From Nonomuraea fuscirosea (GTDB lineage Bacteria; Actinomycetota; Actinomycetes; Streptosporangiales; Streptosporangiaceae): 64,000 nucleotides of DNA. The position numbers were made by a program, and so were the translations under genes. The stretch is taken from assembly GCF_003001935.1 (NCBI RefSeq), contig NZ_PVNG01000006.1, forward strand, positions 248,001 to 312,000. Direction: 5' to 3'. How positions within the stretch are numbered: the stretch's first letter is position 1; each line of letters begins with the position of its first letter. The notes beneath the pieces were generated by a model. The model ran no database searches. It saw nothing but the letters and a program-made list of their open reading frames with translations, and was not told the origin of the DNA. Of this stretch, positions 23,201-30,896 are shown one piece after another.

Positions 23201-23501
23201 GCCGCTCCCCCAGCGTTGTGATCTCGGCGAGCACCTCCAGGCGGCACGAGTGCGGCTTCTCCACCAGGAAGCACAGGGGGCAGCGAATCTCACCGTGCGC
23301 CACGTCCTCCACGTGGTACTGGCACAGCGGGGTCTCGCCCGCGTGCTCGTGGACGCAGCCCAGCAGCAGCACGATCACCACTTCGTGGCGGCACTGCGCG
23401 CCGTTGTCCATGATGATGCACCTGCGCACCTCCGGCTCCCCGGCGTCGAGCAGCTGCGCCACCTCCTGGTCGAAGCCGACCTCCTCCAGCACACTGGTCA
23501 C
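23184..23501 (-). CDS. Cys/His-rich phage hypothetical protein
   Basis: 105 residues from GTG at 23501 with GAGGAGGGG upstream. Several Cys/His pairs (CIIMDNGAQCRHEV, CVHEHAGETPLCQYH, CPLCFLVEKPHSC) suggest two zinc sites. Overlaps neighbours on both sides. No family assigned. Confidence 0.6.
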   Translation of the reverse strand: MTSVLEEVGFDQEVAQLLDAGEPEVRRCIIMDNGAQCRHEVVIVLLLGCVHEHAGETPLCQYHVEDVAHGEIRCPLCFLVEKPHSCRLEVLAEITTLGERRVFEG

Positions 23502-23917
23502 CGCTGCCCCTCCTCTCGGTGGTCCTGCAGCTGCTCGGCGAGCAGCACCCCGTGGCAGCCGTTGCACAGGCACAGCACGACGACGATCGGGCCCATCGTC
23601 ACGGCGCTCACGGTCGTATCGCCGACCTGGCCGCACCGGTTGCACGCCGACCACGCGTCTTCCGAGAACCACGAGGTGAAGCACGGCAGGCACCTCATCA
23701 CGCCCATCTGCGACAGCGAACCGAACGTCGGCCGAGGCGATCCCAGGTGTTCGCACCTGCGCGGGTCGCCCAGGTAGGCCCTCAGGAAGTCGTCCGCCAC
23801 CTGCTCGATCCACCCGCTCGGGCTGTTCACCGTGCCCTCGCGGAACACGCCAGCGGCGAAACGGCCCGCCTCCGCAGCCGCGGCGTCGATCTGGTCCTGC
23901 AACGGATCCATGTTCAT
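23498..23917 (-). CDS. Phage hypothetical protein with zinc knuckles
   Basis: 139 residues from ATG at 23917. N-terminal helix (MDPLQDQIDAAAAEAGRFAA), then RRCEHLGSPRPTFG, CLPCF, CNRCGQ and CLCNGCHG, so up to three CxxC pairs. 4-bp overlap with the next gene. Unknown function. Confidence 0.6.
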   Translation of the reverse strand: MNMDPLQDQIDAAAAEAGRFAAGVFREGTVNSPSGWIEQVADDFLRAYLGDPRRCEHLGSPRPTFGSLSQMGVMRCLPCFTSWFSEDAWSACNRCGQVGDTTVSAVTMGPIVVVLCLCNGCHGVLLAEQLQDHREEGQR

Positions 23918-24087
23918 ACTGCTTCCTCCTCGATCACTTCCAGGCCCCGCCACCGCGCGTACGCGGCGGTGCCGGCCGCGCCGCGCGACTCCGGGTGAAG
24001 GTGTGCCAACATTCCTCGCCTGCCAGCCGCGAGCAGGGTCCGCTCGACGATCGCGCCGTTGCGGTAGTGGCCGGCCGCCTTGTCCAA
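23914..24087 (-). CDS. Small phage protein
   Basis: 57 residues, probable TTG start at 24087, LDKAAGHYRNGAIVERTLLA at the N-terminus and ARWRGLEVIEEEAV at the end. Its ATGA overlap with the next gene and the fit in an otherwise seamless operon support it. No close start codon other than TTG in this frame upstream of an internal ATG. Confidence 0.5.
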   Translation of the reverse strand: MDKAAGHYRNGAIVERTLLAAGRRGMLAHLHPESRGAAGTAAYARWRGLEVIEEEAV

Positions 24088-24099
24088 CTCGGGAAGGTG

Positions 24100-24465
24100 T
24101 CACGGCGCGGGCAGGCACTCCACGGTCACGCCCGGCGTGCCGATGGCCCAGTCGTAGGCGTGCATGTCGCCGCCGCTCGGGCGGCGCTTGTCCGGGTCGA
24201 ACCCGACGATGAGCCGCAACGCGCCGACGTCGTCGCGGATGCGCGCCAGGTCGGCCTGCACCTTCTCCCGGCGCGCGCCCCGCCACCCGGTGTAGCCCAG
24301 GGTGAACGGCTCGGGGTCGGACCAGGCCGTCAGGTCCGCGTGGAAGTGACGTACGGCGCGCTCGGCCATCTCTGGCGACACCCCTTCCTGCTGCAGATGC
24401 CGGTAGAGGTTGCGGGCCAGAGCCTGCCCATGGTCGGAGCTGATTCTCGGCCTCGGGGTCGTCAT
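24100..24465 (-). CDS. Phage hypothetical protein
   Basis: 121 residues. Helical N-terminus (DHGQALARNLYRHLQQEGVS) and the phrase FTLGYTGWRGARREKVQADL; the end (YDWAIGTPGVTVECLPAP) is beta-like. The length and phrases remind me of actinophage hypotheticals. 4-bp overlap with the lipoprotein gene. Confidence 0.6.
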   Translation of the reverse strand: MTTPRPRISSDHGQALARNLYRHLQQEGVSPEMAERAVRHFHADLTAWSDPEPFTLGYTGWRGARREKVQADLARIRDDVGALRLIVGFDPDKRRPSGGDMHAYDWAIGTPGVTVECLPAP

Positions 24466-24785
24466 CCGCCGCCGCCCTTCCCGCCCCTGCCGAACCCTCC
24501 GCGCTGGACGACGGTTCCCTTCCTGGTGACGATCCGGGCGTCCTTCGGCCGCACCGTGGTGCCGCCCCGCACAACCGTGCTGGACCGGCCGCCGCCGTAC
24601 ACGTACACGTACGCGCCGTGGGAGTCGCCGCTGCAGCGGTGCTCGTCGACCACCAGGTAGCTGCCGTCCGGTTGCGGCTTGGCGAGCACGCAGTCAGCTG
24701 TCACCTCGTCGCCCGAGCAGGCGGTGGTGACAAGAGCCGAGATAGCGACGACCGCGCCGACCTGGACCACACGTGATCTCTTCAC
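24462..24785 (-). CDS. Putative lipoprotein
   Basis: 107 residues with a lipoprotein signal: KRSRVVQVGAVVAISALVTT then AC at the lipobox. Mature part has CVLAKPQPDGSYLVVDEHRC and a Gly-rich tail (GGFGRGGKGGGG). Similar short lipoproteins with Gly/Ser-rich tails occur in actinophage genomes and are suspected of superinfection exclusion. Overlaps both neighbours by 4 bp. Confidence 0.65.
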   Translation of the reverse strand: MKRSRVVQVGAVVAISALVTTACSGDEVTADCVLAKPQPDGSYLVVDEHRCSGDSHGAYVYVYGGGRSSTVVRGGTTVRPKDARIVTRKGTVVQRGGFGRGGKGGGG

Positions 24786-25312
24786 TTCTCACCGCCGAGC
24801 TGGGCGTGGATCCGCTCAATGAGCGCCAGGTCCTCAGCGGGAGTGATCCAGAGGTTCTCGACGTGGCAGCGCGCGAGCTGCACGAGGCTGCGCAGGTCCT
24901 CGGCCGACACCTGCACCTGGTCGACGCTGCCCGGCGGCGTGGTCGCCGCGGCGTCGGCTGGCAGCAGCTCGGCGAGCGCGAGCGGCCACGACGTGAACTG
25001 CACCGCCCGGTCGTCGAGGTAGGCCAGCGCGGGGAGTTTCCTCCGCGTCACCAGCAGCGCACCTCGCTCCGTCCAGAACTGCGTCGGGTCGCCGGGGTAC
25101 TCAACCTGCACGTCGAATCCGCGCTGCACGAGCCACGGAGCGACGTCCTGCGGCGACCGGGACGTGTGGATGAACACCGCGTAGTGCTGCATCAGCGTGC
25201 GGAGCCCGTCGAGCGCGCCAGGCACCGGCTCGTCGTAGATCGTGCCGTCGAACCATCCCCGGCTGTAGCGGTGAATCACTCCGTCGAAGTCGACCGCGAT
25301 GGTCCTGTTCAT
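24782..25312 (-). CDS. HAD-like hydrolase
   Basis: 176 residues from ATG at 25312. HAD motif I is AVDFDGVIHRY near the N-terminus; FIHTSRSPQDVAPWLVQRGF provides motif II-like Ser/Thr; ALAYLDDRAVQFTSW holds the acidic motif IV (DD). HAD domain is ~120 residues, and a C-terminal helix follows. Substrate not predictable; phage HAD proteins are often nucleotidases. Confidence 0.75.
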   Translation of the reverse strand: MNRTIAVDFDGVIHRYSRGWFDGTIYDEPVPGALDGLRTLMQHYAVFIHTSRSPQDVAPWLVQRGFDVQVEYPGDPTQFWTERGALLVTRRKLPALAYLDDRAVQFTSWPLALAELLPADAAATTPPGSVDQVQVSAEDLRSLVQLARCHVENLWITPAEDLALIERIHAQLGGEK

Positions 25313-25578
25313 GACGCCTCCCACGACACGGCCTCGTCCACGATGACCAGGGTCGGCCGGACCCCCTGGAAGCTGGTGTTGTTCTTGGCGGCGGTGTGCG
25401 GGCCGAAGTGCCAGTAGGTGTCGCAGGGGAAGGCCCGCATGTTCCGGCCCGGGTGGAGCTGCCGGGCCGCGGCCTTGGCCCGCTTCTTGGTGGCGTAGCG
25501 GACGCGGCCGCACTCCTTGCAGTAGCCGAAGTGCCGGTCGGCCTCGATCGGCGTGAGCGCCTGACGTCTCCCCCTCAT
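25309..25578 (-). CDS. Zinc-ribbon-like phage protein
   Basis: 89 residues from ATG at 25578. FGYCKECGRVRYATKKRAKA, a basic helix and a later FPCDTYWHFG indicate one zinc site with Cys/His. ATGA overlaps on both sides. Unknown role. Confidence 0.6.
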   Translation of the reverse strand: MRGRRQALTPIEADRHFGYCKECGRVRYATKKRAKAAARQLHPGRNMRAFPCDTYWHFGPHTAAKNNTSFQGVRPTLVIVDEAVSWEAS

Positions 25579-26471
25579 CTGGCTTCCTTTCCCGCCAGCG
25601 ATTCCGCTTGCGTGTTTGTGTGCCGGTAGAGGCTGCGCTCCAGCGCGTCGAGGGTCACGCCGAGACGCTCCGCGACCAGCTGCCGCCCGTTCTCCTCCCG
25701 CAGCGACCACCCCTGCTGCTGGGAGATCCACAGGGCGTCCTCGACGAGGGCGCTCCCATTCCTGGCCGGGGTGTAGCCGTCGAGCGTGCCGCGCTTTCTT
25801 CGCTGTTTGTCGCACGCTTCGCACAGGGCACGGCCTGGCTTCACCGGCCGGCTGCACGCGGCGAACTCGCACAGCACCGCTGACCAGTCCGGCAGTGCGT
25901 CGGGGTCGTCGATGTTGACGGTCTCCCACGCGGCTGGCGGCGCCCACCGGTTGCGCTGGGCTCGCTCCTTGGCCCGCTTGGAGGCGGTAGTGGGGGGCGG
26001 CGCCTGCTGCTGCAGGTCCACGTAGACGGCGGCGATCTCGTGGGCGAGGCTCGCTGTGATCCGTTGCCCCTTCAGGACGCGGGTGATGTTGGCCCAGGCG
26101 TCGCCTCGCCTCGCCGCGACCTGCCTGCCGACTTCTTCGCCAGTCCAGCCCGCCGTGGCGAGCGCCTGGACGCGCCGCCGGGACCCGGTCGAGTCCAGCA
26201 GGAGGGCCCCGTTGATGGGGGCCACCGCGAGGATCTTCCGTTCGGTGGCCGGCAGGACGGTTGCGCGTGCACCGTGCAGGATCTTCCAGATGGAGGTGTA
26301 GTCCATGGACGCTGCCTCGGCGATCTCGTGGATGCTCATGGTGCGGCGCAGCAGCTGGAGATGCCGGATCACGGGGGCGATGTCTCGACGCGTCTTGATG
26401 CCGAGCCGGTGCGCCTTCCGCTGCCGGGTGCTCGCCTTCACGCGGCGAGCCTGGTCAACTGCCATCGCCAC
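25575..26471 (-). CDS. HTH DNA-binding protein with zinc site
   Basis: 298 residues. Two HTH-like segments: SIHEIAEAASMDYTSIWKIL and TGEEVGRQVAARRGDAWANI/TRVLKGQRI, in the style of actinophage regulators. A Cys cluster (CEFAACSRPVKPGRALCEAC) follows, and a third HTH-like region near the C-terminus (GRQLVAERLGVTLDALERSL). Probably a phage transcription regulator. Confidence 0.68.
   Translation of the reverse strand: MAMAVDQARRVKASTRQRKAHRLGIKTRRDIAPVIRHLQLLRRTMSIHEIAEAASMDYTSIWKILHGARATVLPATERKILAVAPINGALLLDSTGSRRRVQALATAGWTGEEVGRQVAARRGDAWANITRVLKGQRITASLAHEIAAVYVDLQQQAPPPTTASKRAKERAQRNRWAPPAAWETVNIDDPDALPDWSAVLCEFAACSRPVKPGRALCEACDKQRRKRGTLDGYTPARNGSALVEDALWISQQQGWSLREENGRQLVAERLGVTLDALERSLYRHTNTQAESLAGKEAR
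25606..25613 (-). promoter_or_regulatory. ACGCAAGC site 3
   Basis: ACGCAAGC-ggaatc-GCTGGC on the minus strand, 28 bp before the ATG at 25578 and inside the end of the HTH gene. Confidence 0.4.
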
Positions 26472-26820
26472 CGCCCCCCACGGTGGTCCGGGTGTCGATG
26501 TCCTCGACCCACGCCGTGATGACCGCGGCCGACTGGATCAGGCCCGCGCGCAGGCTGGCCAGCTCGTCAGCGGCGAGCGCGCCGTACACCTGCTCCAGCA
26601 GGATCGACGGCCACGACTTCAGCTCGGGGTCGGCGTTGATCTGCCGTTCGGCCTGGGCGAGCAGCTGCAGGTACTGGAATTCCTCCCGGCTGTAGGTGGC
26701 GTGGTCGGGGTACTGCTGCTGGCCGTGCTCGCGGTGCTGGCGTTCCCGTACGGCCAGGACTTCGCGCACGATGGAGGCCCGCACGCGGGCGTTGGCGAGC
26801 CAGTCGCCCGGCTTCACCAT
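26455..26820 (-). CDS. Phage hypothetical protein
   Basis: 121 residues from ATG at 26820. Begins VKPGDWLANARVRASIVREV, with RERQHREHGQQQYPDHATYS and LLEQVYGALAADELASLRAG. All helical. I know similar sequences in actinophages as NTP-pyrophosphohydrolase-like or hypothetical; no active-site motif is clear. Overlaps the HTH gene start. Confidence 0.55.
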   Translation of the reverse strand: MVKPGDWLANARVRASIVREVLAVRERQHREHGQQQYPDHATYSREEFQYLQLLAQAERQINADPELKSWPSILLEQVYGALAADELASLRAGLIQSAAVITAWVEDIDTRTTVGGGGDGS

Positions 26821-27059
26821 CACATGCCTCCGGTGGACGCGATCGCCAGGCCGAGCACCATCGCGCGGGCGCTGGCCAGGTCCGCCGCCGTCACTCCGTG
26901 GCCCTCGACGACCGTGGCCTTGTCGCCGCACTCCACGTAGTGGCGGGGCAGTTGCGTCGGCTTCTTCTTCTGCCGGACGACGCGCTTGCCGTCGATCCGG
27001 CGGGCCCGCTTCTTCTTGCGGTTGCTCGGGGGGTTCTGCTCATCCATGGAGTCGCTCAC
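26820..27059 (-). CDS. Small basic phage protein
   Basis: 79 residues from GTG at 27059 (GGAAGGAAAC upstream). Strongly basic centre (NRKKKRARRIDGKRVVRQKK) followed by PRHYVECGDKATVVEGHGVT. A one-base overlap with the next start (ATG). Possibly nucleic-acid binding. Confidence 0.55.
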   Translation of the reverse strand: MSDSMDEQNPPSNRKKKRARRIDGKRVVRQKKKPTQLPRHYVECGDKATVVEGHGVTAADLASARAMVLGLAIASTGGM

Positions 27060-27100
27060 GTGCTTGTTTCCTTCCGTTGGTGGGGTGGGTTTCTGCGACG

Positions 27101-27352
27101 TCACTCGTCGCCGGTGCGCTCGAACCGGGCGCGGTGGGCGAGGAACTCCGCCCTCTGCCGCTGCCAGCGCTGGACCGCCCGCCTGCGCTGCAGTTCCTCG
27201 GCGAAGCCGTCGACGACGACCATCACGACGAACGCGACGCCGATCGCGCCGATGGGGATGAGCACGTAGCCGACCGGCGCCCACGCGAACGCCAGCGCCG
27301 ACAGCGCGGCCGTGAGGGCGGCCCACACGACCAGGACAGCAAGGGGTCTCAC
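27101..27352 (-). CDS. Small membrane protein
   Basis: 83 residues with two membrane helices (LAVLVVWAALTAALSALAFA and GYVLIPIGAIGVAFVVMVVV) and a basic C-terminal helix (RRRAVQRWQRQRAEFLAHRA). Phage hypothetical; no role inferred. Confidence 0.6.
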   Translation of the reverse strand: MRPLAVLVVWAALTAALSALAFAWAPVGYVLIPIGAIGVAFVVMVVVDGFAEELQRRRAVQRWQRQRAEFLAHRARFERTGDE

Positions 27353-27436
27353 AGCTGTTTCTCCTCTCGATACGGAACAGGGGTGTGCTGGTCACGGCCC
27401 CTGCCGTGACCAGCACACCCCCTCACGGACAGCCTG

Positions 27437-27583
27437 CTAGGCGCTGGCCTGCAGATATCCGGGTGGCGGGGTGTCCCGCTGGGTGACGCGGTCGTCGTCG
27501 GCCTGGCTCAAGACCCAGGCGAGGATGGCGAAGGCCGCGAGGGCGAGCAGCACGCCGATGGCGACGAAAAACAGCGGCTTCAC
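27437..27583 (-). CDS. Small membrane protein
   Basis: 48 residues from GTG at 27583, one helix (FFVAIGVLLALAAFAILAWV) and a hydrophilic tail ending PPPGYLQASA. GTGA overlap with the upstream gene supports it. Confidence 0.5.
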   Translation of the reverse strand: MKPLFFVAIGVLLALAAFAILAWVLSQADDDRVTQRDTPPPGYLQASA

Positions 27584-27888
27584 CGTGCAGCGCTTTCGGC
27601 GCCGGTGCCGGCCGCGACCCCCGCTTCGGCGTCGAGGCCGATCACTTGGGCGTACGTCCACGCGCCGACCAGCGTCGAAGATGCCAGGTCGCCGCAGCGG
27701 TCGCACCGCTTGAGCACAGCGGTCTGTTCTGGCAGGAACGGACCGTGCCTCACCGTGCACACCGCGACCGGCGACCACCGGCACCGGTGGTTGCGCTGCG
27801 AGCTGGACAGGTAGCTGGCCACGATCAGCCCGCTAAGGACGGCGACCACGCCGCCGACGACGAACGCGGCGTCCGGGATCCCGATCAC
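27580..27888 (-). CDS. Membrane-anchored protein with zinc knuckle
   Basis: 102 residues. N-terminal helix (AAFVVGGVVAVLSGLIVASY), then C-rich part (RCRWSPVAVCTVRHG, KRCDRCGDLASS). Coupled at both ends by 4-bp overlaps. Unknown function. Confidence 0.55.
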   Translation of the reverse strand: MIGIPDAAFVVGGVVAVLSGLIVASYLSSSQRNHRCRWSPVAVCTVRHGPFLPEQTAVLKRCDRCGDLASSTLVGAWTYAQVIGLDAEAGVAAGTGAESAAR

Positions 27889-28163
27889 TGGTCACCTCCC
27901 ACCCCGGCGAGGGCGAGAGCGGCGGGGCCGCCCTCCTGGTCTCCCAGGAGGGCGGCCACCACCTCAACCGTCAGGTGGGCGCGGAGGGGCTCCAGCGCCT
28001 GCTGCAAGGCGGTGATGGTCGGTAGCTCGACGTCGTCCTGCCCGATCTGCCAGACGATCGTGTCGTGCCGGTCGCGGCCGTACGCGGTGAACGTGCGCCG
28101 CTCGGGGTTCCAGGCTGCATGGACTCGCAGCCCGGCCCACCCTCGGAACGTGCGGTACTGCAT
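27885..28163 (-). CDS. Phage hypothetical protein
   Basis: 92 residues from ATG at 28163 (TGATG overlap with the HU gene stop). RTFRGWAGLRVHAAWNPERR and DTIVWQIGQDDVELPTITAL. Beta-rich start, helical end. No family. Confidence 0.55.
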   Translation of the reverse strand: MQYRTFRGWAGLRVHAAWNPERRTFTAYGRDRHDTIVWQIGQDDVELPTITALQQALEPLRAHLTVEVVAALLGDQEGGPAALALAGVGGDQ

Positions 28164-28480
28164 CAGTTCGCTTCCGCCCGCTTCTCCGCGACGAGGCCGA
28201 GGAAGCCCGACCCCGGCGTGAACTTGGGCTTCCACGTCTCGGGGACGTTGACCTCGGAGCCGTTTCGGGGGTTCCGCGCCGTGCGGGCGGGCCGCAGGAC
28301 GGCCTCGAACCGGCCGAAGCTCATGAACACGACCTTCTTGCCCTCGGCCACCTTCTCCTCGATGGCGTACAGGGTCGCCGTGACGGCCTTCTTCGCGGTC
28401 TTCAAGTCGAGGTCGGTCGCGTTCGCGACGAGCTCGGCGATGTCGTCGAGGTTGGCGGTCTTCTTCGTGCTGATCTTCAT
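28163..28480 (-). CDS. HU-family DNA-binding protein
   Basis: 105 residues. The HU/IHF fold is clear: LDDIAELVANATDLDLKTAK, VTATLYAIEEKVAEGKKVVF, the conserved GRFEAV, RTARNPRNGSEV (the DNA-minor-groove arm with RNP) and a short basic tail. It probably bends or compacts phage DNA or assists the integrase synapse. Phage-encoded copy inside the early operon. Confidence 0.88.
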   Translation of the reverse strand: MKISTKKTANLDDIAELVANATDLDLKTAKKAVTATLYAIEEKVAEGKKVVFMSFGRFEAVLRPARTARNPRNGSEVNVPETWKPKFTPGSGFLGLVAEKRAEAN

Positions 28481-28515
28481 CTGTCCTTCTCTCTGCTTTC
28501 GCGGTGGTTCGAGGG

Positions 28516-29145
28516 TTAGCGGCCCGGCGCGGCCGCCGGAGGCCGCGCGGGCGGGTGGAACGCGGTCGTGCTCGACATGGGCGCGCGGGCGTCGCCGCCG
28601 TCGACCACGGGCTGCAGGTGGCGGGTCTGCTCGGGCGGGTTGAGATCGGCGATGCCGCTGCCGGAGCAGTTGGGGCAGCCGTTGCCCTGGCAGGTGGGGC
28701 AGGGTTTGGTGCTGATCGGGTGGCAGGGCGCGTCCTGCCGGTGGACCATGGACGGCGCGGCCGGCGAGCCGCACCGGCACGGCTCGTGCTTCGACGTGGG
28801 CTTGGGCGCGGGCTTCGCGGCGGGGACGGGCTGCGTGGCCGGTGCCGCTGAGGCGGGAGCGGGGGCGGGCTGGGCGGCGGGAGCGTGGTTGTGCGCGGCG
28901 GCCAGGCGGCGCTGCTCCTCTCGGTTCTCCAGCCACGCGATGCGGGCCATCAAGTCGCGGAAGGCGTGCTCGGCCGCCTCCGCGATCTTCTTGTAGATGA
29001 TGACGTCTGCCTTGAGCGCGCCCAGGTCCGTCGTGGACGTGGGCAGCCGGTAGGCGCCGATCGACAGAGCCGCCTCCTCTTCGTGCCGGATGTAGCCGAT
29101 CCGGTCGGTGCTGAGGTGCTCGGACTCCACGTAGAGAGGTCGCAT
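28516..29145 (-). CDS. Phage protein with DnaJ-type CxxCxGxG zinc motif
   Basis: 209 residues from ATG at 29145. N-terminal ~90 residues helical (LKADVIIYKKIAEAAEHAFR), then an Ala/Pro linker, and a Cys cluster: CRCG and CPTCQGNGCPNCSGSG, the DnaJ zinc-centre pattern, without any J domain. Perhaps a chaperone-like or RNA/DNA-binding role. Preceded by a TCTCCTTT-complement ribosome site (AAAGGAGA). Confidence 0.65.
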   Translation of the reverse strand: MRPLYVESEHLSTDRIGYIRHEEEAALSIGAYRLPTSTTDLGALKADVIIYKKIAEAAEHAFRDLMARIAWLENREEQRRLAAAHNHAPAAQPAPAPASAAPATQPVPAAKPAPKPTSKHEPCRCGSPAAPSMVHRQDAPCHPISTKPCPTCQGNGCPNCSGSGIADLNPPEQTRHLQPVVDGGDARAPMSSTTAFHPPARPPAAAPGR

Positions 29146-29207
29146 GTCGGTCTCCTTTGAAGAGGGGTTGGGTGCCCGGCCCTGGGGGAGGGCCGGGCGG
29201 CCGAAAG

Positions 29208-30896
29208 TCAGTTGGTGGCCTGCTCGGCGCGGGCCTGCTGAATCTGCGTGATCATCGCGTCGTAGGTGGCGACGTCGCCGCTGGCCGCTTCGAGCACGTC
29301 GATCGCGTCCTGCATCTGCTGCAGGGTGGGCGGCGCTGTGGTGTCGACGTTCTCGCCGGTGATGATGCTGATGTCCCTCAGCACGTCCTCCCGGTCGGTG
29401 ATGCTGAGCTGGCCGAACAGGTTCAGCAGGTGGGTGCGCAGCTTGGCCGGGTCCTGCTCCTGCTGGGCGGTGGCCTGCTTGGGCTTGGTCGGGTTGACGA
29501 TCGGCATGCTCTTGAGCCGCTTCATGACCTGGTCGGCTTCGCTTTCGGTGAGGTCCGCCGTCGATTCGACCGGCCGCTTCACCGTCTCGGTCAGCCACGC
29601 CGCCTTGGCGGCCCGATTCGCCGCGGTGCTGCCCTTGCCGGTGGCGGAGGCGATGCCGCGCTCCCCGATCATGATGTTCATGCGGGTAAGGCGTTCCTTC
29701 GCCACCGGCTGCTTGCCCGAGTCGTCGTCGTCCTCGACCACATCGCCGTCCACGATCTCGTCGTCCGGCGGCACCGGAACGTCGTCCGCGCTGCGGCCGG
29801 CGGGCGGCTGCACCGTGGGCGTCTCATCCGTGGGCGGCTCGGGCTGGATGTGCTTGAGGAACGCTTCCAGCTCGGCGGCCGTGGCGTCCTCAATGCGGCG
29901 GCCTCGGGAGAAGTCCGCAAAGGTGCGGTGCAGGGCGTCGATGTCGCCGCCTTCCCAGGCGGTGACGATCTCCTTCCACAGCTCGGCCAACCGGTCGATC
30001 TCCTTGGCGCGCTTGGCCGCCTCCGCCTCGATCTCCTTGCCCCTGGTCATCCAGACCTCGCGGTTGATCTTGGCCTGCCGCCACAGCTCGGTCACGGTCT
30101 CGCGGGTCCGCGCGGCACGGATCGCCGCGATGTAGTCGATCTGTCCGGGCTGGCCAGCCTCGATCGCCAGCCGATCCTCCGAAGGCCCGGCGCCGAGCTC
30201 GGCATGCTCGGGCGCGGCGGCCATGATGCGTGCTGCGGCCCCCATGGAGGTCATGCCACGCAACGCGATCTCGACCTTGGTGTAGAGCTTGAGCTTGCCC
30301 TTCTCCCTGGTCTTGCCCGGGACAAGCCACAGGCTGACCGGCACGGCGACCCTGTTCCCGAACATCGCCTGAAGCATGTCGACGAAGCCGGGCAGCTCCG
30401 CTCCTGCGTTCGCGCCCTTGGTCTCCAACAGCCACACCCCGATGTCCTGAATCTCGGGAATCCAGATGTTGAGGCGGGAGTGCAGCTTGCACGCCTGCTG
30501 CGACGGTGCGTTCTCCCAGAACCGCGGCCCCCACTGCGCCTTGCAGACGCAGGGCCGTCCCAGGTTCTCGACGGTTTCGCCGTTGCAGCGGGCTTGCCTG
30601 CCGCCCCGGCTCCACTTCTCGTACGCCTGGTCAAGGGGGTCACGGTGAGGCGGGATGATCGCGTCGAGGGACGTCAGTTCCTCGTTCATGAGCCGCCACT
30701 GCATGCCGCCGTCGCCCTGCGGCTTCCACTGCTCGACCGTGCCGCCGTAGATGTCGGCGAGCTGCCGGATGAAGTGCTCGAACTCGGAGGTGGGGATGAA
30801 GAACTCCGACGCCTTCGGCCTGCCTTCGAACGTGCCGAGGCGGATGCGACCAATCGTGCGGAGCCGGTGCTGCCGGTCGATGATGCGGCCGCCCAT
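29208..30896 (-). CDS. Gp3-like recombination directionality factor homologue
   Basis: 562 residues. The N-terminal ~230 residues match the phiC31 gp3-like family: GGRIIDRQHRLRTIGRIRLG, KASEFFIPTSEFEHFIRQLA, LDQAYEKWSRGGRQARCNGE, CVCKAQWG and NIWIPEIQDIGVWLLETKG. Gp3 turns large serine integrases to excision. It is longer than gp3 (about 245): the C-terminal half is helical with an acidic stretch (DGDVVEDDDDSGKQ). A cognate serine integrase is at 59364. Adjacent and coupled (TGATG) to the Cas4-like nuclease gene upstream. Confidence 0.78.
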   Translation of the reverse strand: MGGRIIDRQHRLRTIGRIRLGTFEGRPKASEFFIPTSEFEHFIRQLADIYGGTVEQWKPQGDGGMQWRLMNEELTSLDAIIPPHRDPLDQAYEKWSRGGRQARCNGETVENLGRPCVCKAQWGPRFWENAPSQQACKLHSRLNIWIPEIQDIGVWLLETKGANAGAELPGFVDMLQAMFGNRVAVPVSLWLVPGKTREKGKLKLYTKVEIALRGMTSMGAAARIMAAAPEHAELGAGPSEDRLAIEAGQPGQIDYIAAIRAARTRETVTELWRQAKINREVWMTRGKEIEAEAAKRAKEIDRLAELWKEIVTAWEGGDIDALHRTFADFSRGRRIEDATAAELEAFLKHIQPEPPTDETPTVQPPAGRSADDVPVPPDDEIVDGDVVEDDDDSGKQPVAKERLTRMNIMIGERGIASATGKGSTAANRAAKAAWLTETVKRPVESTADLTESEADQVMKRLKSMPIVNPTKPKQATAQQEQDPAKLRTHLLNLFGQLSITDREDVLRDISIITGENVDTTAPPTLQQMQDAIDVLEAASGDVATYDAMITQIQQARAEQATN

